The position numbers were made by a program, and so were the translations under genes. 15,116 nucleotides of DNA from an uncultured Eubacteriales bacterium (GTDB lineage: Bacteria; Bacillota; Clostridia; Oscillospirales; Oscillospiraceae). The stretch lies in contig USGS01000039.1 of NCBI GenBank assembly GCA_900554275.1, forward strand, positions 1 through 15,116, read 5' to 3'. The notes under the pieces were generated by a model. That model was not told the origin of the DNA, did not search any database, and worked only from the letters and a program-made list of their open reading frames with translations. Below, in pieces: positions 6,823 through 12,749 of the stretch; within the stretch, counting starts at the first letter, position 1; each line of letters starts with the position of its first letter.

Positions 6823-7491
6823 TCAGCCGATCAGGTCGGCCACGCGGTCCATCACTTCGCGGTGAATGTCCTCGATGGTGCGGGGCGCACCGCCGTGGGC
6901 ACAGTCGATCCGCGTCCAGCCGCAGCGCGCCACCACATGAGCGGCGTTCTCCCGGCAGTGGCGCAGGTACTCCGCGTCACGCTCGTGGATGTCCGCCGCA
7001 GTGTGGGTGTCGCTCTCCCGGCGGCGCATCATGCGCTCCGTCACCTCCGTGGGCATATCCAGATACAGTACCCGGGTGGGCTCGGGCAGCCCCAGCAGGC
7101 GGTACTCGAAGTCAAAGAGCCAGTCCAAAAACGCGCCACGCTGCTCCGGCGGCAGCTTGGCCGTCTGATGGACGGCGTTGCTGGTGGTGTATCGGTCGGC
7201 GATGAGCAGCCCGCCGCTTTCGTAGAACGCGCCCCAATCCTGCTTGTAGGAGGCGTAGCGGTCCACAGAGTAGAAAACGGAGGCGGCGTAGGCGTTGACA
7301 TCGTCGGGCTTATCGCCGAACGCGCCGCCCAGGTACAGCCGGATCAGGGCGGAGGATTCCTCCTGATACCGGGGAAACTCCAGCTTGCGGAAGGGAATGC
7401 TCCGGCGGGTCAATTCGTCACACAGCAGCGTGGACTGGGTGGCCTTGCCAGAGCCGTCCGTTCCCTCAAACACGATGAGCCTTCCCTGCAT
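6823..7491 (-). CDS. Thymidylate kinase-like (dTMP kinase family) protein
   Basis: A 222-residue P-loop kinase of the thymidylate kinase family, which phosphorylates dTMP to dTDP with ATP. Seen are the P-loop EGTDGSGKATQ (9-19), the DRY motif (99-101) followed by TTSNAVHQ, and the Arg-rich lid RMMRRRES (153-160). The lysine is followed by Ala-Thr rather than the usual Thr-Thr, and the protein diverges from standard bacterial Tmk, so it may be a second deoxynucleotide kinase. The start at 7491 is chosen because GGAGG lies about 8 nt upstream; the frame stays open further up, but that extension has no ribosome site and runs through the promoter. It is first in an operon with mltG and the U32 gene. 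Confidence 0.85.
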   Translation of the reverse strand: MQGRLIVFEGTDGSGKATQSTLLCDELTRRSIPFRKLEFPRYQEESSALIRLYLGGAFGDKPDDVNAYAASVFYSVDRYASYKQDWGAFYESGGLLIADRYTTSNAVHQTAKLPPEQRGAFLDWLFDFEYRLLGLPEPTRVLYLDMPTEVTERMMRRRESDTHTAADIHERDAEYLRHCRENAAHVVARCGWTRIDCAHGGAPRTIEDIHREVMDRVADLIG

Positions 7492-7533
7492 ACCGTTCTC
7501 CTCCTCAGGGCACAATGTCCCATAATGTAAGGC

Positions 7534-7562
7534 ATTGTACCACAGTTTTCCCGGTTTGTCCA
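7534..7562 (-). promoter_or_regulatory. Promoter of the tmk-mltG-U32 operon
   Basis: On the minus strand TGGACA (7557-7562) and TACAAT (7534-7539) are 17 nt apart, each one base from the sigma-A consensus. It lies just after the rarD terminator and 42 nt before the kinase start at 7491. Confidence 0.75.
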
Positions 7563-7574
7563 TATCATAGACGG

Positions 7575-7605
7575 AAAGAGGGCCGTCCCGCCGGGACGAC
7601 CCTCT
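7575..7605 (-). terminator. Terminator of rarD
   Basis: AGAGGG and CGTCCC (left arm, 7577-7589) pair with GGGACG and CCCTCT (right arm, 7593-7605), with one C/A mismatch and a 3-nt loop. It begins 6 nt past the rarD stop on the minus strand. The T-run is short (TTT), but the stem is strong. It separates rarD from the tmk promoter. Confidence 0.65.
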
Positions 7606-7611
7606 GTTTCT

Positions 7612-8520
7612 TTACCCTGCGGCGGTCTTTTTCCGCTGTTTTTCCTCATAAAACGTGTTGAGAACATACAAAATGACGCCGGCCCAAATAAACAGGAAGC
7701 TGACCAGCTTCTCGTGGGTCAGGGTCTCGCCCATGATCGCGCCGCAGACGATGGAAAGGGACGGGCTGACGTACTGGCAGATGCCGGTGGTCATCAGCGG
7801 CAGGTGGCGCACGCCCATGGAGTAGAACACCATAGGCAGGCCGGTGATGACGCCGCCGCCGATCATGAGGAGCTGCTTCAGGGCGGTCATGCTGCCCATA
7901 CCGTTATCGCCCATGCGGAAAAGCAGGATGAACAGCAGTGCCACGGGGACCATCATCAATATCTCCGAGGTGGTGGACACGATGGAATCGATGGTCAGGC
8001 TCTTTTTGATGGCGGCGTAGACGGCGAACATCAGCGCCAGGGCGATGGTCACATAGGGGATACCGCCAAAGCCGGAGGTGGACAAGACGATGCCCACGAT
8101 GACGATGGCGATGATAACGAAATGCCGCCAGGACAGCTTCTCCTTGAAGATCACCGCGCCCAGGGCGAACACCACAAGGGGCTGGATATAGTAGCCCAGG
8201 CTGCACTCCAGCACCCGGCCGTTCTGCACGGCCCAGAGGTACACCAGCCAGTCGCCGAACAGGAATACGGAGGCGGGGATCTCCCGCTTCAGCGCCTGCT
8301 TGTCCCTGAACACAGCCCACAGCTGGGGCAGCTTGCCCTGCACCTTCAGGATGCACAGGCAGCAGACGGCGGCCCAGGTGATGCGGCAGGCCATGAGGAA
8401 GAAGGTGTCGATCTCGCCGCAGAGGGCCGTACACATATACCAGTACAGCGGCTGGAAGCCCCATATCAGAAAGCACGCGGCCATGGCGGGCAGGCCCTTT
8501 CTGTAATTCACAGTCTGCAT
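7612..8520 (-). CDS. rarD: RarD-type EamA/DMT permease
   Basis: A 302-residue inner-membrane transporter of the drug/metabolite superfamily with about ten predicted helices, closest to RarD. The segment GDWLVYLWAVQNGRVLECSLGYYIQPL (positions 89-115; key pieces WAVQNG and SLGYYIQPL) matches the RarD hallmark between helices 3 and 5. Two EamA repeats cover about 10-145 and 155-288, ending in a basic tail. E. coli RarD was linked to chloramphenicol sensitivity, but the physiological substrate of the family is not established. The start at 8520 has GAGGAA about 8 nt upstream; an in-frame ATG 15 codons earlier lacks a ribosome site. It is transcribed alone, divergently from the HAD gene. Confidence 0.88.
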   Translation of the reverse strand: MQTVNYRKGLPAMAACFLIWGFQPLYWYMCTALCGEIDTFFLMACRITWAAVCCLCILKVQGKLPQLWAVFRDKQALKREIPASVFLFGDWLVYLWAVQNGRVLECSLGYYIQPLVVFALGAVIFKEKLSWRHFVIIAIVIVGIVLSTSGFGGIPYVTIALALMFAVYAAIKKSLTIDSIVSTTSEILMMVPVALLFILLFRMGDNGMGSMTALKQLLMIGGGVITGLPMVFYSMGVRHLPLMTTGICQYVSPSLSIVCGAIMGETLTHEKLVSFLFIWAGVILYVLNTFYEEKQRKKTAAG

Positions 8521-8564
8521 ATCTATTTCCTCGCTTTCAGGCCGAAAATCGGGAGAAAACCCCA

Positions 8565-8593
8565 TTTACAGCTGGGAATAACCATGATATGAT
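8565..8593 (+). promoter_or_regulatory. Promoter of the HAD phosphatase gene
   Basis: TTTACA (8565-8570) and TATGAT (8588-8593) are 17 nt apart, each one base from consensus. The expected start point near 8600 falls inside the opposing rarD promoter. Confidence 0.7.
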
Positions 8594-8605
8594 GTTTGAT
8601 ATGAT
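8585..8605. repeat. 9-bp direct repeat between the divergent promoters
   Basis: TGATATGAT occurs at 8585-8593 and again at 8597-8605, a 12-bp period. The copies cover the -10 elements of the HAD and rarD promoters. They could be a protein-binding site or simply the two -10 regions echoing each other. Confidence 0.6.
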
Positions 8606-8629
8606 AACACTTGCCCGATGGAATGGCAA
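8601..8629 (-). promoter_or_regulatory. Promoter of rarD
   Basis: On the minus strand TTGCCA (8624-8629) and TATCAT (8601-8606) are 17 nt apart, each one base from consensus. The -10 lies 8 bp from the -10 of the plus-strand promoter, so the two polymerase sites overlap. Confidence 0.65.
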
Positions 8630-8658
8630 GGAAAATTTCCCGGGAAAAGGAGAATTCT

Positions 8659-9285
8659 ATGCTGCTGTTTGACATGGACGGGACGCTGCTCAACTCCAAC
8701 GGCGTATGGCAGGAGGTGGACACGGCGTTTCTGGCGAAGCGGGGCATCCCCTACACCAAGGATTACTATGAGGGCGTGGCCCACACCATCTTTCCGCTGG
8801 CGGCCAAATTCACCAAGGCGTTCTGCCAGCTCCCTGAAAGCGAGGAGGAGATCATGGCGGAGTGGATGGAGATGGCCGGGGATCTGTACGCCACCGATGT
8901 GGCCGCAAAGCCAGGCGTGACAACGTTTTTGGACACCATGCAGGCCCGGGGAGAGCGGATGGCGGTGGTGACCAGCGCCGTACCGGTACACTGCACGTCG
9001 GCACTGGCCCATTTGGAGCTGAACCGCTACTTCGAACGGGTGTTTTTTGCCCAGGAGCTGGGCATGGAGAAGAAGGAACCGGCGCTGTGGCGAGCCGTGG
9101 CGGAATCGCTGGGCGTTGCGCCGGAGGAATGTGTGGTGTTCGATGATTCCGTGGCGGCGTGCCGGGGGGCGAAGGAAGCCGGGATGAATACCGTGGGCGT
9201 ACACGACCCCTTTTTTGCCGGGACAGAGGGGGACATGAAGACCCTGTGCGACCGGTACATCACCGGCTGGGACGAGCTGCTGTGA
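8659..9285 (+). CDS. HAD family (subfamily IA) phosphatase
   Basis: A 208-residue haloacid dehalogenase-type hydrolase with all four motifs: motif I DMDGT (D5, D7), motif II VVTSA (T105), motif III KKEP (K138/K139) and motif IV VFDDS (D162, D163). A helical cap lies between motifs I and II (about 15-85), as in beta-phosphoglucomutase or phosphoglycolate phosphatase-like members. It is probably a cytoplasmic phosphatase of small phosphorylated metabolites; the substrate cannot be read from sequence. The start at 8659 is chosen because AAAGGAG sits 6-8 nt upstream and the protein then begins directly at motif I; an upstream in-frame TTG lacks a ribosome site. It is monocistronic, ending at a terminator shared with greA. 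Confidence 0.88.
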   Translation: MLLFDMDGTLLNSNGVWQEVDTAFLAKRGIPYTKDYYEGVAHTIFPLAAKFTKAFCQLPESEEEIMAEWMEMAGDLYATDVAAKPGVTTFLDTMQARGERMAVVTSAVPVHCTSALAHLELNRYFERVFFAQELGMEKKEPALWRAVAESLGVAPEECVVFDDSVAACRGAKEAGMNTVGVHDPFFAGTEGDMKTLCDRYITGWDELL

Positions 9286-9412
9286 CCGTTAAGAGTTTTT
9301 GCGAAATTTCGCTGAACGGGCCATTTTTGGCAGATTTTACCATGGAAATACCTTGTATTTTTCTTGAAAAAACCTGAAATCAGCTTGAAAAAAAGTAGAA
9401 AAACTTTATAAG

Positions 9413-9452
9413 AACCGGAAAGAGGGACGCGAAAGCGTCCCTCTTTCCGGTT
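9413..9452. terminator. Bidirectional terminator between the HAD gene and greA
   Basis: A perfect 18-bp stem (9413-9430 with 9435-9452) is closed by a GAAA tetraloop on the plus strand. The inner arms read AGAGGGACGC and GCGTCCCTCT. It lies 13 nt past the greA stop on the minus strand and serves the plus-strand HAD gene from the other side. The U-tracts are short on both strands. Confidence 0.85.
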
Positions 9453-9465
9453 TCACCGAATGAGC

Positions 9466-9969
9466 TCAGAAGCTGCCGATGGGGATAGAGCCGTCGTCCT
9501 GCCCTTTTTCGATGCTTGTGATCCGGACGTAGTAGCCCTTGCCGCCGCCCATGTCCACATAGACACGGTCGCCCACCTTTGCGCCCAGGACGGCGCGGCC
9601 CACGGGGGACTCCTTACTGATCCAGCCCTTGAGGGCGTCCTGGCGCAGGGTGGTGACCAGGGTGATGGTGCGGGACTTGTTCAGGTTCTCCATGAAGATC
9701 TCCACCTGGTCGTACAGGCCCGCGCCGCCGGAGGGAGCGGTGTCGTCGATGACTCTGGCGGTCTTGATCATGCGCTGGAGGTAGCGGATGCGGGCATCGT
9801 TGCGGTTCTTGTCCTGCTTGGCGCATTTGTATTCAAAGTTCTCGCTCAGGTCGCCGAAGGCCCGGGCGGTCTGCACGTCCTCGATGAGCTTGGGGCGGAG
9901 GACCTGAACGCGGTAGTCGATCTCCTCCTGCATTTTCTGCAGGTCGCTGCGGGTCAGTTCGTCATACAT
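9466..9969 (-). CDS. GreA-like transcription elongation factor
   Basis: A 167-residue GreA/GreB family protein, the usual length. The N-terminal coiled coil (1-75) carries the tip motif ARAFGDLSENFEY with the acidic residues D40 and E43 that reach into the polymerase channel and stimulate cleavage of backtracked RNA. The C-terminal FKBP-like domain includes SPVGRAVLGAKVGDRVYV (121-138). The residues after the tip (CAKQDKNRNDAR) differ from standard GreA, so this may be a second copy. It overlaps the end of the MocR gene by 8 nt, with GGGAGG upstream of ATG 9969 inside that gene, so translation is probably coupled. The terminator at 9413-9452 ends the transcript. Confidence 0.88.
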   Translation of the reverse strand: MYDELTRSDLQKMQEEIDYRVQVLRPKLIEDVQTARAFGDLSENFEYKCAKQDKNRNDARIRYLQRMIKTARVIDDTAPSGGAGLYDQVEIFMENLNKSRTITLVTTLRQDALKGWISKESPVGRAVLGAKVGDRVYVDMGGGKGYYVRITSIEKGQDDGSIPIGSF

Positions 9970-11371
9970 GATGGTATTCCTCCCATATCTCCGCCAGCCA
10001 GTGCAGGGCGGCGGGCCATTTTTCCAGGTCGATGCCGGTGTAATTCACCACCAGCACGTGGGGCGGCGCGTGGGCCGGGTCGCTGTAATAGTCGGAGAGC
10101 ATGGCCAATCGGATGCCCTGCTGCTCGGCGCGGCGGCGCAGCTCCGCGTCCGGCGGCGCGCCGTCCAGCCGGAGGAGGAAGTGCAGCCCCGCGTCCTCCT
10201 CGGTGATGTGGGCGCGGGAGGCCAGCGGCCCGGTGCGGAGGGCCGCGATGACCGCGTCACGCTTTTGGTGGTAGCGCTTACGCATACGGTTCAGGTGCTT
10301 TTCATAGTAGCCGCCGGAGATGAACTGGGCCAGGGTGTACTGCTCGAAGGCGGAGACGGTGCAGGCGTAAAAGCCCAGCTTCTCCCGGAAGTCGGCCAGC
10401 AGCGACGGAGGCAGCACCATGAAGCTGATGCGGATGGAGGGGGCGATGGTCTTGGAGAAGGTGTTGAGGTAGATGACGTGCCGGCCTCCGTCGATGGAGA
10501 ACAGGGTGGGGATGGGGCGGCCCACGAAGCGGAACTCGCTGTCGTAATCATCCTCCAGGATGCAGCGGCCCGGCGCTTCCCGCGCCCAGGACAGCAGCTG
10601 CTGGCGGCGGGCGATGGGCATGACCAGGCCGGTGGGGTAATGGTGACTGGGGGAGATGTGGACCACGTCGGCGCGGGAGTCACGAAGGGCGGAGACGGAC
10701 AGGCCCGACTCGTCCAGCGGGACGAAGGACACGGCGGCGCGGTTGCTGCGGTAGATGCGGGCGATCTTGCCGTAGCCGGGGTCTTCCACGGCGTAGCGGC
10801 GATCCTGACCCAGGAGCTGCACCAGCAGGCTATACAGCACCTCCGTGCCCGCGCCGATGACGATCTGCTCCGCGGTCACGTCCATGCCCCGGAACTGGCG
10901 CAGGTGGGCGGCCACGGCCTGGCGGAGGGCCAGCGCGCCCTGGGGCGGCGTGGGGTGGAGCAGGCCCGTCCCCTGCTCCAGGATGGTGCGGCGCATGAGC
11001 CGCGCCCAGACGGTGAAGGGGAAGTCCTCCGCGTCGATGGAGTTGGTGACAAGGTCGAGAAACCAGCGGCGCTCCTCCGACTGGAGGGCGGTGGTCGGCG
11101 GCGGCGGAGGGGCGGCTGGCAGGGGAGGCTGGACGGCGGAGACGAAGTAACCCTTCTTCTCCACACCGGTGAGGTAGCCCTCGGCCATGAGCTGCTCATA
11201 GGCGGTCTTGACGGTGATGACGCTGACCTCCAGGTGGGCGGCCAGGGCACGCTTGGACGGCAGCTTTGTGCCGCCGGGGAGACGGCCTGACAGAATGTCG
11301 GCCTTGATGGCCCGGTAGAGCTGCTCATACAGGCTGATGCCGGTGTTTTTGGTGAGGGTATAGGTGAGCAT
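9962..11371 (-). CDS. MocR-type regulator: GntR helix-turn-helix plus aminotransferase domain
   Basis: A 469-residue MocR/PdxR family protein. The GntR winged helix (about 5-78) includes LPSKRALAAHLEVSVITVK (37-55). A Pro-rich linker (81-92) leads to a class I aminotransferase fold (about 105-465), with EDPGY (196-200), ILEDDYDSEF (271-280) and the PLP lysine K307 in NTFSKTIAPS. Such proteins use bound PLP as a sensor; PdxR members control vitamin B6 synthesis or uptake, while others control taurine, GABA or D-Ala-D-Ala genes. It is divergent from an ECF S component with 142 bp between starts, which favours a PdxR-like role in B6 uptake, by inference. GGAGG precedes ATG 11371. greA overlaps its 3' end by 8 nt. 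Confidence 0.92.
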   Translation of the reverse strand: MLTYTLTKNTGISLYEQLYRAIKADILSGRLPGGTKLPSKRALAAHLEVSVITVKTAYEQLMAEGYLTGVEKKGYFVSAVQPPLPAAPPPPPTTALQSEERRWFLDLVTNSIDAEDFPFTVWARLMRRTILEQGTGLLHPTPPQGALALRQAVAAHLRQFRGMDVTAEQIVIGAGTEVLYSLLVQLLGQDRRYAVEDPGYGKIARIYRSNRAAVSFVPLDESGLSVSALRDSRADVVHISPSHHYPTGLVMPIARRQQLLSWAREAPGRCILEDDYDSEFRFVGRPIPTLFSIDGGRHVIYLNTFSKTIAPSIRISFMVLPPSLLADFREKLGFYACTVSAFEQYTLAQFISGGYYEKHLNRMRKRYHQKRDAVIAALRTGPLASRAHITEEDAGLHFLLRLDGAPPDAELRRRAEQQGIRLAMLSDYYSDPAHAPPHVLVVNYTGIDLEKWPAALHWLAEIWEEYHHV

Positions 11372-11382
11372 AGCGCCTCCAT

Positions 11383-11428
11383 CTGGTATTGATAAGAAAA
11401 ATCAAAATGGATATTTTAATCATACCAG
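11383..11428. promoter_or_regulatory. Inverted repeat in the MocR/ECF intergenic region (possible operator)
   Basis: CTGGTAT (11383-11389) and ATACCAG (11422-11428) are perfect inverted copies, 39 bp centre to centre. TTGAT (11389-11393) and ATCAA (11401-11405) form a second small inverted pair inside. The right arm ends 7 bp before the ECF -10. MocR proteins bind paired sites next to the divergent target, so this is a candidate binding site, by inference. Confidence 0.45.
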
Positions 11429-11435
11429 TTTCTAC

Positions 11436-11441
11436 TATAAT
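11436..11441 (+). promoter_or_regulatory. -10 box for the ECF S component gene
   Basis: A perfect TATAAT stands 72 nt before the start codon. The matching -35 position is poor (ATTTTA at 17-nt spacing), and there is no TG extension. That pattern fits a promoter needing an activator, such as the neighbouring MocR protein. Confidence 0.6.
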
Positions 11442-11513
11442 ATGGCTTGAAGAAAAAAGCAAGCGGGTTCTTCCCTGCTGCGGCAAAAATCTTTTATTGA
11501 AGGAGCAACGGAT

Positions 11514-12023
11514 ATGTCTGACAAGAAAATCAGGACAATGGTGATGGCCGCTGTGCTGGCGGCGCTGGCCTGTGTGGCCACGATGGTGATACAGATCCCC
11601 TCCCCCATGAACGGGTATGTGAATTTGGGCGACTGCTTTGTGCTGCTCAGCGGCTGGCTGCTGGGCCCGTGGTGGGGCGCTGCCGCCGGCGGTATCGGCT
11701 CTATGCTGGCCGACCTTCTGCTGGGCTACGGTCACTATGCACCCGGCACGCTGGTCATCAAGGGGCTGATGGCGCTGGTGGGCGCACTGGTCTTTAAGGC
11801 GTTGGGCAAAAAGAGCGCAGCCGCTCTCGTCAGCGGCGTGGTCAGCGAGGTCATTATGGTGGTCGGGTACTTCGGCTACGCCGGGCTGCTGCTGGGCAAG
11901 GGCATCGGCGCCGCGGCCAGCATCCCCGGCAACCTGGTGCAGGGCGCTGTGGGTCTGGTGGCCGGTTTCCTGCTGCTGCAGGTTGCCCGCCGCATCCATC
12001 TTGAAGAAAAGGTCAACGTGTGA
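11514..12023 (+). CDS. ECF transporter S component (possibly vitamin B6 or related precursor)
   Basis: A 169-residue membrane protein of about six helices, the size of energy-coupling-factor S components, which bind a vitamin and dock onto a shared EcfAAT module. The first helix has small-residue spacing, AAVLAALA (12-19), like the AxxxA motif that contacts EcfT. The conserved loop GYVNLGDCFVLLSGWLLG (34-51) and GSMLADLLLGY (62-72) fit this family. No EcfA or EcfT genes are in the window, as expected for a group II system. Specificity is not readable from sequence. The divergent PLP-binding MocR gene suggests pyridoxine or pyridoxal (PdxU2-like); thiamine precursor or riboflavin types are alternatives. 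AAGGAG is about 9 nt before ATG 11514. Confidence 0.82.
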   Translation: MSDKKIRTMVMAAVLAALACVATMVIQIPSPMNGYVNLGDCFVLLSGWLLGPWWGAAAGGIGSMLADLLLGYGHYAPGTLVIKGLMALVGALVFKALGKKSAAALVSGVVSEVIMVVGYFGYAGLLLGKGIGAAASIPGNLVQGAVGLVAGFLLLQVARRIHLEEKVNV

Positions 12024-12029
12024 TATACT
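12001..12029 (+). promoter_or_regulatory. Promoter for the UPF0340 gene inside the ECF gene end
   Basis: TTGAAG (12001-12006) and TATACT (12024-12029) are 17 nt apart, and TGA just before the -10 gives an extended -10 (TGN). The expected start near 12036 lies within the left arm of the next hairpin, so RNA from this promoter could not form the whole terminator. Confidence 0.6.
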
Positions 12030-12030
12030 G

Positions 12031-12065
12031 TATGGCGAGCCGGAAAACGGCTCGCCATATCTTTT
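12031..12065 (+). terminator. Intrinsic terminator of the ECF S component gene
   Basis: A perfect 12-bp stem pairs TATGGCGAGCCG (12031-12042) with CGGCTCGCCATA (12048-12059) around GAAAA and is followed by TCTTTT. It begins 8 nt past the stop codon. It stops upstream transcripts but overlaps the start region of the promoter for the following gene. Confidence 0.8.
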
Positions 12066-12094
12066 GAATTTTTCATGTAAACGGGGTGTTTTCT

Positions 12095-12694
12095 ATGGCA
12101 GGTATCGTACACGATGTGGAAAACAGAGGCTTGCTGGACGAGGTACGGCAGCAGGCGGCGGAGGCGGCAAAGGAGCTGGCGGAGGCGGCCCGGCTGCGGA
12201 AGGGACAGATCGTGGTGGTGGGCTGCAGCACCAGCGAGGTGGTAGGCCGCAAGGTGGGCAGCTGGTCCACGCCGGAGGTGGCCAAGGCTATTTTTGAGGG
12301 GCTGCACAGCGTGTTCGCGCCTATGGGCGTATACATCGCGGCCCAGTGCTGCGAGCATCTGAACCGTGCCATCATCACGGAGCATGAGGCCGTGCCGGGC
12401 CTGGACATCGTGAACGTTGTGCCCCAGCCCAAGGCGGGCAGCTCCTTCGCCACGGCGGTATATGAAGCCTGCGTCCACCCGGTGGCGGTGGAGGAGATCA
12501 GGGCCGACGCCGGGCTGGACATCGGCGGGACGCTGATCGGGATGCACCTGAAGAAGGTGGCCGTGCCGGTACGGCTGGCCCAGAATCACATCGGCGACGC
12601 CATTCTGCTGGCGGCCCGGACACGGCCCAAGTTCATCGGCGGCGAGCGGGCGCACTACGACGAGTCGCTGAAGGATGGATACCCGGAGTTTTAA
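12095..12694 (+). CDS. UPF0340/TIGR01440 family protein (YwlG-like), function unknown
   Basis: A 199-residue member of the UPF0340 (DUF436) family, to which B. subtilis YwlG belongs. The conserved blocks are present: VVVGCSTSEVVGRKVG (40-55), IAAQCCEHLNRAII (81-94) with the double cysteine C85-C86, VVPQPKAGSSFATA (108-121) and GGTLIGMHLKKVAVPVR (144-160). The N-terminal 35 residues form an Ala/Glu-rich helix. No enzymatic role is established for the family; the conserved Cys and His residues hint at a catalytic or ligand site but prove nothing. ATG 12095 is chosen as the family start, with GGGGTG six nt upstream; an in-frame GTG three codons earlier falls within that site. The gene has its own promoter at 12001-12029. 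Confidence 0.9.
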   Translation: MAGIVHDVENRGLLDEVRQQAAEAAKELAEAARLRKGQIVVVGCSTSEVVGRKVGSWSTPEVAKAIFEGLHSVFAPMGVYIAAQCCEHLNRAIITEHEAVPGLDIVNVVPQPKAGSSFATAVYEACVHPVAVEEIRADAGLDIGGTLIGMHLKKVAVPVRLAQNHIGDAILLAARTRPKFIGGERAHYDESLKDGYPEF

Positions 12695-12703
12695 GGCGCA
12701 GCA

Positions 12704-12741
12704 ACAAAAAGGAAGCACCCGGAGGGGTGCTTCCTTTTTGT
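12704..12741. terminator. Bidirectional terminator between the UPF0340 gene and htpG
   Basis: A perfect 17-bp stem pairs 12704-12720 with 12725-12741 around the loop GGAG. The core is GGAAGCACCC / GGGTGCTTCC, flanked by five A and five T, so it works in both directions. It lies about 10 nt from each stop codon. The AAGCACCC core recurs at 15097-15116. Confidence 0.9.
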
Positions 12742-12749
12742 GTATTCGC

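Noticed and set aside
7512..7538. Inverted pair ACAATG/CATTGT near the tmk promoter
   Set aside because: Arms are only 6 bp and widely spaced, and one overlaps the -10; not enough to call an operator.
7492..7563. N-terminal extension of the thymidylate kinase-like protein by 24 codons
   Set aside because: The extension overlaps the promoter (7534-7562) and lacks a ribosome site, whereas ATG 7491 has GGAGG at good spacing and begins right before the P-loop strand.
9301..9312. Palindrome GCGAAATTTCGC downstream of the HAD gene
   Set aside because: It is a short isolated palindrome past the stop codon, with no promoter or gene to regulate; chance is likely.
9385..9412. Plus-strand promoter-like pair TTGAAA-N16-TATAAG
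   Set aside because: It points straight into the strong terminator at 9413-9452, so any RNA would be very short. An A/T-rich terminator flank is the simpler explanation.
9968..11290. Plus-strand open frame of 440 codons antisense to the MocR gene
   Set aside because: Low-complexity His/Gly/Ala/Val translation without domains, no ribosome site, and the opposite strand is a clear MocR protein.
11372..11513. Riboswitch or T-box leader before the ECF S component
   Set aside because: The leader is under 75 nt from the -10 to the start codon, with no conserved aptamer-like helices or terminator/antiterminator pair visible.
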